The notes under the pieces are model-generated. The model ran no database searches. It worked only from the letters and a program-made list of their open reading frames with translations, and was not told the DNA's origin. This document shows, piece after piece, positions 60,211-63,209 of a stretch of DNA of 63,209 bases. Positions within the stretch are counted from its first letter, which is position 1; each line of letters opens with the position of its first letter. The stretch is taken from the NCBI GenBank assembly GCA_002350625.1, contig DEFE01000002.1:1063-64271 (forward strand). The letters run 5' to 3'. The position numbers and the translations under genes were made by a program. This DNA comes from Lachnospiraceae bacterium UBA2860. Its GTDB lineage: Bacteria > Bacillota > Clostridia > Lachnospirales > Lachnospiraceae.

Positions 60211-63099
60211 ATGAAAAAGTTGGGTGTGATGTTATTATCGGCAGCGGTAGTAGCGGCTCTGGCGGGCTGCGGGTCTTCCGGCGATACAGCATCGAAGGCG
60301 GCCAGCAAAGCGGCTTCCGCAGCTGAGGAGGCGATCTCCGGTGCGGCAAGCGCGGTGGAAGAGGCAGCTTCCGAGGCGGCGAGCGCGGCGGAAGAGGTAG
60401 TTTCCGAAGCGGCTGAGGCGGTCTCTGAGGCGGCCAGCGCTGCAGAAGAAGCAGTTTCCGAGGTGACGAGCGCAGCGGAAGAAGCAGTTTCCGAGGCGGC
60501 GAGCGCAGCGGAAGATGTTGTTTCCGAGGCAGAGTCGGCTGTCGTGAGCGCAGCTTCCGAGGCTGAAGCAGCTGTTGAGAGCGTTGCTTCCGAGGCTGAA
60601 GAGGCAGCTTCCGAGGCGGCTTCCGCAGCAGAAGAAGCAGTTTCCGAGGCGGCTTCTGCAGCAGAGTCGGCAGTCGAGAGCGCAGCTTCCGAGGCGGCTT
60701 CCGCAGCAGAAGAGGTTGTTTCCGAGGCAGAGTCGGCAGTCGAGAGTGCAGCTTCCGAGGCAGAGTCGGTCGTCGAAAGCGCAGCTTCCGAGGCAGAATC
60801 GGTCGTCGAGAGTGCAGCTTCCGAGGCTGAATCAGTGGTCGAAAGCGCAGCTTCCGAGGCAGAATCGGCAGTCGAGAGCGCAGCTTCTGAAGAAGAGGCG
60901 GCTGTTGTGAGCGCAGCTTCTGAGGCAGAGTCAGTGGTCGAGAGCGCAGCTTCCGAGGCTGAATCAGTGGTCGAAAGCGCAGCTTCCGAGGCTGAATCAA
61001 TGGTCGAGAGCGCAGCTTCCGAGGCTGAGTCAGTGGTCGAGAGCGCAGCTTCCGAGGCTGAATCAGTGGTCGAGAGCGCAGCTTCTGAGGCCGAGTCGGT
61101 TGCCGAGAGCACCGCAGCTGAGGAAGAAGTTGCCGTGATGAGCTTTGAAGAGTTCGCAGCGGCTGATGTCGACGCTAAGGTCTGCGTTGAGACTTATGTC
61201 CAGGCTAAGCAGGCGTTCGTGGACGGCACGGCTTCCATCTATGCCCAGTCTGAGGACGGCGCTTACTTCATCTATGCAATGGCTTGCACAGAAGATGAGT
61301 ATAATGCACTTGCCGAAGGCCAGAAGATCAAGGTCACCGGCTACAAGGCTGAGTGGGCCGGCGAAGTCGAGATCGCTGACGCGACCTTCGAAATGCTCGA
61401 CGGCGACACATTCGTCGCGGAAGCGGAGGATGTGACAGAGCTTCTCGGCAAGGACGAGCTGATTAATGAAATGAACAAGAAGGTCGCGTTCAAGGGCCTT
61501 GAGTTGGCTTCCAGCGAGGATCCGGACGGCAACGAGACCACCTTCCTTTACAACTATGACGGCTCCGGCCAGCAGGGCGATGACCTGTACTTCAACGTCC
61601 GTCTCGACGGCCAGGTCTATCAGTTCACGGTTGAGTCCGCACTTTGCGACAAGGACAGCGATGTCTACAAGGCAGTTGAAGAACTGGTCCCCGGATCGAC
61701 TCTCGACGCTGAAGGCTTCCTGTACTGGTATGAAGGCCCGAACCCGCACATCACGGCAATCGAGGTGACGGGAAATGCTGCAGCTGCAGCAGATGAAGAG
61801 GCTGAGAGCGTTGTTTCCGAAGCAGCGGCTGAGGAGAGCGCAGCAGAAGAAGTTGCTTCCGAGGCAGAAGAAGCTGCTTCCGCAGCAGAAGAAGTCGCTT
61901 CTGCGGCAGAAGAAGTCGTATCCGAGGCTGAAGAAGCCGGCAACGCAGTGGCGGCAGCTGCTACAGGTCTTGCAGCGGCAGCGGCGACGGCAGGCAAAGA
62001 CGCGGCGGCAGCTGTTGACAGCGCTGTTAGCGATATCAAGTCCGAGATCGGCAGCAAAGTCGATGAGGCTAAGGAAGCGGTTGAAGGCGCGAAGTCTGAG
62101 CTCGAGAGCAAGGCTTCTGACGTGAAAGAGCAGATCGAAGGCATCCTCGGCGGCGCTGAAGAAGCAGTCTCCGAAGTGTCTGCGGCGGCTGAAGATGTTG
62201 TCTCCGAAGCAGAAGCGGCTGTCTCCGAAGCGGCGGAAGATGTTGCCTCCGAAGCAGAAGCAGCTGTCTCCGAGGCGGCGGAAGCTGTTGACAGTGCCAT
62301 TTCCGAGGCAGAAGCTGCGGCTGATGAAGAAGTCGCGGTGATGACTTTCGAAGAGTTCGCAGCGGCGGACGTCGACACGAAGGTCTGCGTAGAGACTTAT
62401 GTCCAGGCTAAGCAGGCGTGGGTTGATGGCACAGCCTCCATCTATGCTCAGTCCGAGGACGGCGCGTACTTCATCTATGCGCTTGAGTGCACGGAAGACG
62501 AGTATGAAGCGCTTGTCGAAGGCCAGAAGATCAAGGTCACCGGCTACAAGTCCGAATGGGCCGGCGAAGTCGAGATCATCGACGCAGCCTGCGAGCTGCT
62601 TGACGGCGACACATACGTCGCTGAAGCAATGGATGCGACAGAGCTCCTCGGCAAGGACGAGCTTGCAAATGAAATGAACAAGAAGGTTGCGTTCAAGGGC
62701 CTTGAGCTCGCTTCCAGCGAGACGCCCGAAGGCGACGCGACGACCTTCCTTTACAACTATGACGGCTCCGGCCAGCAGGGCGACGACCTGTACTTCAACG
62801 TCCGTCTTGACGGCCAGGAATATCAGTTCACGGTTGAATCCGCTCTGTGCGACAAGGACAGCGACGTCTACAAGGCAGTCGAAGACCTGGTCCCCGGCTC
62901 GATCATCGACGTGGAAGGCTTCCTGTACTGGTATGAAGGCCCGAACCCGCACATCACTTCTCTCGAGGTGGTCGGCCATGCGGAAGATGCTGCGGCATCT
63001 GAAGCAGAAGAGGCAGTTTCTGACGCGGCAGAAGCCGTTGAAGAGCTTGCGTCCGAGGCGGAAGCGGCTGAGAGCACAAGCACTGCGTCTGAGGCTTGA
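60211..63099 (+). CDS. Giant alanine/glutamate-repeat lipoprotein with a duplicated domain
   Basis: 962 residues from the ATG at 60211 (RBS AAAAGGAGAACAAAGCA). A lipoprotein signal ends in ALAGCGSSG. Residues ~25-305 are low-complexity Ala/Ser/Glu/Val helix, the later part being 11-residue units (SEAESVVESAA). A domain of ~210 residues (MSFEEFAAADVDAKVCVETY; IKVTGYKAEWAGEVEI; LVPGSTLDAEGFLYWYEGPN) fills 310-520, a second Ala/Glu/Lys helical region with SKVDEAKEAVEGAKSELESK fills 525-705, and a near-identical domain copy fills 711-925. The strands KIKVTGYK and WAGEVEI suggest an OB-like fold. No named family recognised. Probably a surface rod carrying two binding heads. Confidence 0.85.
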   Translation: MKKLGVMLLSAAVVAALAGCGSSGDTASKAASKAASAAEEAISGAASAVEEAASEAASAAEEVVSEAAEAVSEAASAAEEAVSEVTSAAEEAVSEAASAAEDVVSEAESAVVSAASEAEAAVESVASEAEEAASEAASAAEEAVSEAASAAESAVESAASEAASAAEEVVSEAESAVESAASEAESVVESAASEAESVVESAASEAESVVESAASEAESAVESAASEEEAAVVSAASEAESVVESAASEAESVVESAASEAESMVESAASEAESVVESAASEAESVVESAASEAESVAESTAAEEEVAVMSFEEFAAADVDAKVCVETYVQAKQAFVDGTASIYAQSEDGAYFIYAMACTEDEYNALAEGQKIKVTGYKAEWAGEVEIADATFEMLDGDTFVAEAEDVTELLGKDELINEMNKKVAFKGLELASSEDPDGNETTFLYNYDGSGQQGDDLYFNVRLDGQVYQFTVESALCDKDSDVYKAVEELVPGSTLDAEGFLYWYEGPNPHITAIEVTGNAAAAADEEAESVVSEAAAEESAAEEVASEAEEAASAAEEVASAAEEVVSEAEEAGNAVAAAATGLAAAAATAGKDAAAAVDSAVSDIKSEIGSKVDEAKEAVEGAKSELESKASDVKEQIEGILGGAEEAVSEVSAAAEDVVSEAEAAVSEAAEDVASEAEAAVSEAAEAVDSAISEAEAAADEEVAVMTFEEFAAADVDTKVCVETYVQAKQAWVDGTASIYAQSEDGAYFIYALECTEDEYEALVEGQKIKVTGYKSEWAGEVEIIDAACELLDGDTYVAEAMDATELLGKDELANEMNKKVAFKGLELASSETPEGDATTFLYNYDGSGQQGDDLYFNVRLDGQEYQFTVESALCDKDSDVYKAVEDLVPGSIIDVEGFLYWYEGPNPHITSLEVVGHAEDAAASEAEEAVSDAAEAVEELASEAEAAESTSTASEA
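60292..61110 (+). repeat. Ala/Ser/Glu coding repeat, 33-bp units in its second half
   Basis: From about 60730 to 61100 the DNA repeats every 33 bases (GCAGCTTCCGAGGCTGAATC core, 11 codons SEAESVVESAA), about 11-12 units with few changes. The first half (60292-60730) is a looser version. The reverse strand is open throughout, because of the repeat bias. Confidence 0.9.
61130..62990 (+). repeat. Internal duplication of a ~650-bp domain
   Basis: 61130-61780 and 62333-62985 are aligned copies offset by 1203 bases, differing by a small share of positions, many at third codon bases. The recently duplicated unit includes both the globular domain and, more loosely, its helical flank. Confidence 0.9.
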
Positions 63100-63143
63100 G
63101 AACTGCTGAGCAGGGACGTACAGTGACCTGACGAATGAAAGAG

Positions 63144-63177
63144 TCCCCGGCACAGCAACAGTGCCGGGGATTTTTTT
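63144..63177 (+). terminator. Terminator after the repeat lipoprotein
   Basis: TCCCCGGCAC and GTGCCGGGGA flank AGCAACA, followed by seven T residues. Confidence 0.95.
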
Positions 63178-63209
63178 GAGGCATTTTCCTTAATTTCCTG
63201 AGGAATTCC

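Noticed and set aside
61063..63153. A 696-codon antisense frame opposite the repeat lipoprotein
   Set aside because: Produced by repeat bias; the plus strand has a lipoprotein signal, promoter and terminator.

Overview
The window is bacterial chromosome, gene-dense on both strands. It carries no rRNA, recognisable tRNA, phage, insertion sequence or CRISPR array. AGGAGG-type ribosome binding sites, YesM/YesN-type two-component pairs beside sugar ABC importers, an LRR surface protein with a lysine-rich C-terminus, DUF3343 proteins and a 2-hydroxyacyl-CoA-dehydratase-type ATPase/iron-sulfur pair point to an anaerobic Firmicute of class Clostridia, probably a gut Lachnospiraceae or relative. The species cannot be named from sequence alone. 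Base composition drifts: roughly the first 18 kb is AT-richer, and from about 35 kb onward codons are strongly GC-ending.

Layout. 1-4.7 kb: a partial Ogt-type DNA repair methyltransferase, an AraC/GyrI-type regulator, an orphan solute-binding protein whose signal-peptide start is out of frame, and a threonine-aldolase-type PLP enzyme. 4.9-13.3 kb: a KaiC-like/PPDK-N fusion protein, then carA, carB and guaA in one tight run. 13.4-18.2 kb: a glycogen synthase with a histone-H1-like N-terminal tail and a small ABC exporter set. 18.3-27.9 kb: a galactofuranose/ribose-class sugar importer (ATPase and two permeases) with two paralogous binding proteins flanking a YesN/YesM pair. 27.9-32.9 kb (minus): K+ uptake (KtrB/KtrA) with a short KdpD-like kinase and a KdpE-like regulator. 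33-35.2 kb: LRR surface protein. 35.6-41.9 kb: a ModE-type regulator, a dehydratase activator, a double-cubane-type protein, two DUF3343 proteins, a NifS-like enzyme, YedF and a convergent selD. 42.2-45.3 kb: a secreted histidine phosphatase and an odd ABC-2-like membrane protein. 45.4-50.3 kb: a complete branched-chain amino acid importer (livKHMGF order). 50.4-55.4 kb (minus): phosphoglucomutase, a coiled-coil protein, an iron-type alcohol dehydrogenase and an alpha/beta hydrolase. 55.5-60.1 kb: a sugar ABC importer whose binding lipoprotein has a C-terminal membrane anchor. 60.2-63.1 kb: a 962-residue alanine/glutamate-repeat lipoprotein with two copies of an unrecognised domain.

The most interesting locus is 35.6-41.9 kb. 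A molybdenum-type regulator and selenium-handling genes (SelD, YedF, NifS-like, DUF3343) sit with an ATP-driven iron-sulfur reductase pair, and no selA, selB or selenocysteine tRNA was seen in the window. The regulator is preceded by a near-consensus promoter with a 20-bp palindrome in its spacer. Other points of note are repeated short tandem duplications at gene 3' ends (36, 44, 48 and 27 bp units), a possible structured RNA leader before selD, and a family of long intergenic palindromes sharing a GGACGGTTCT-like core.
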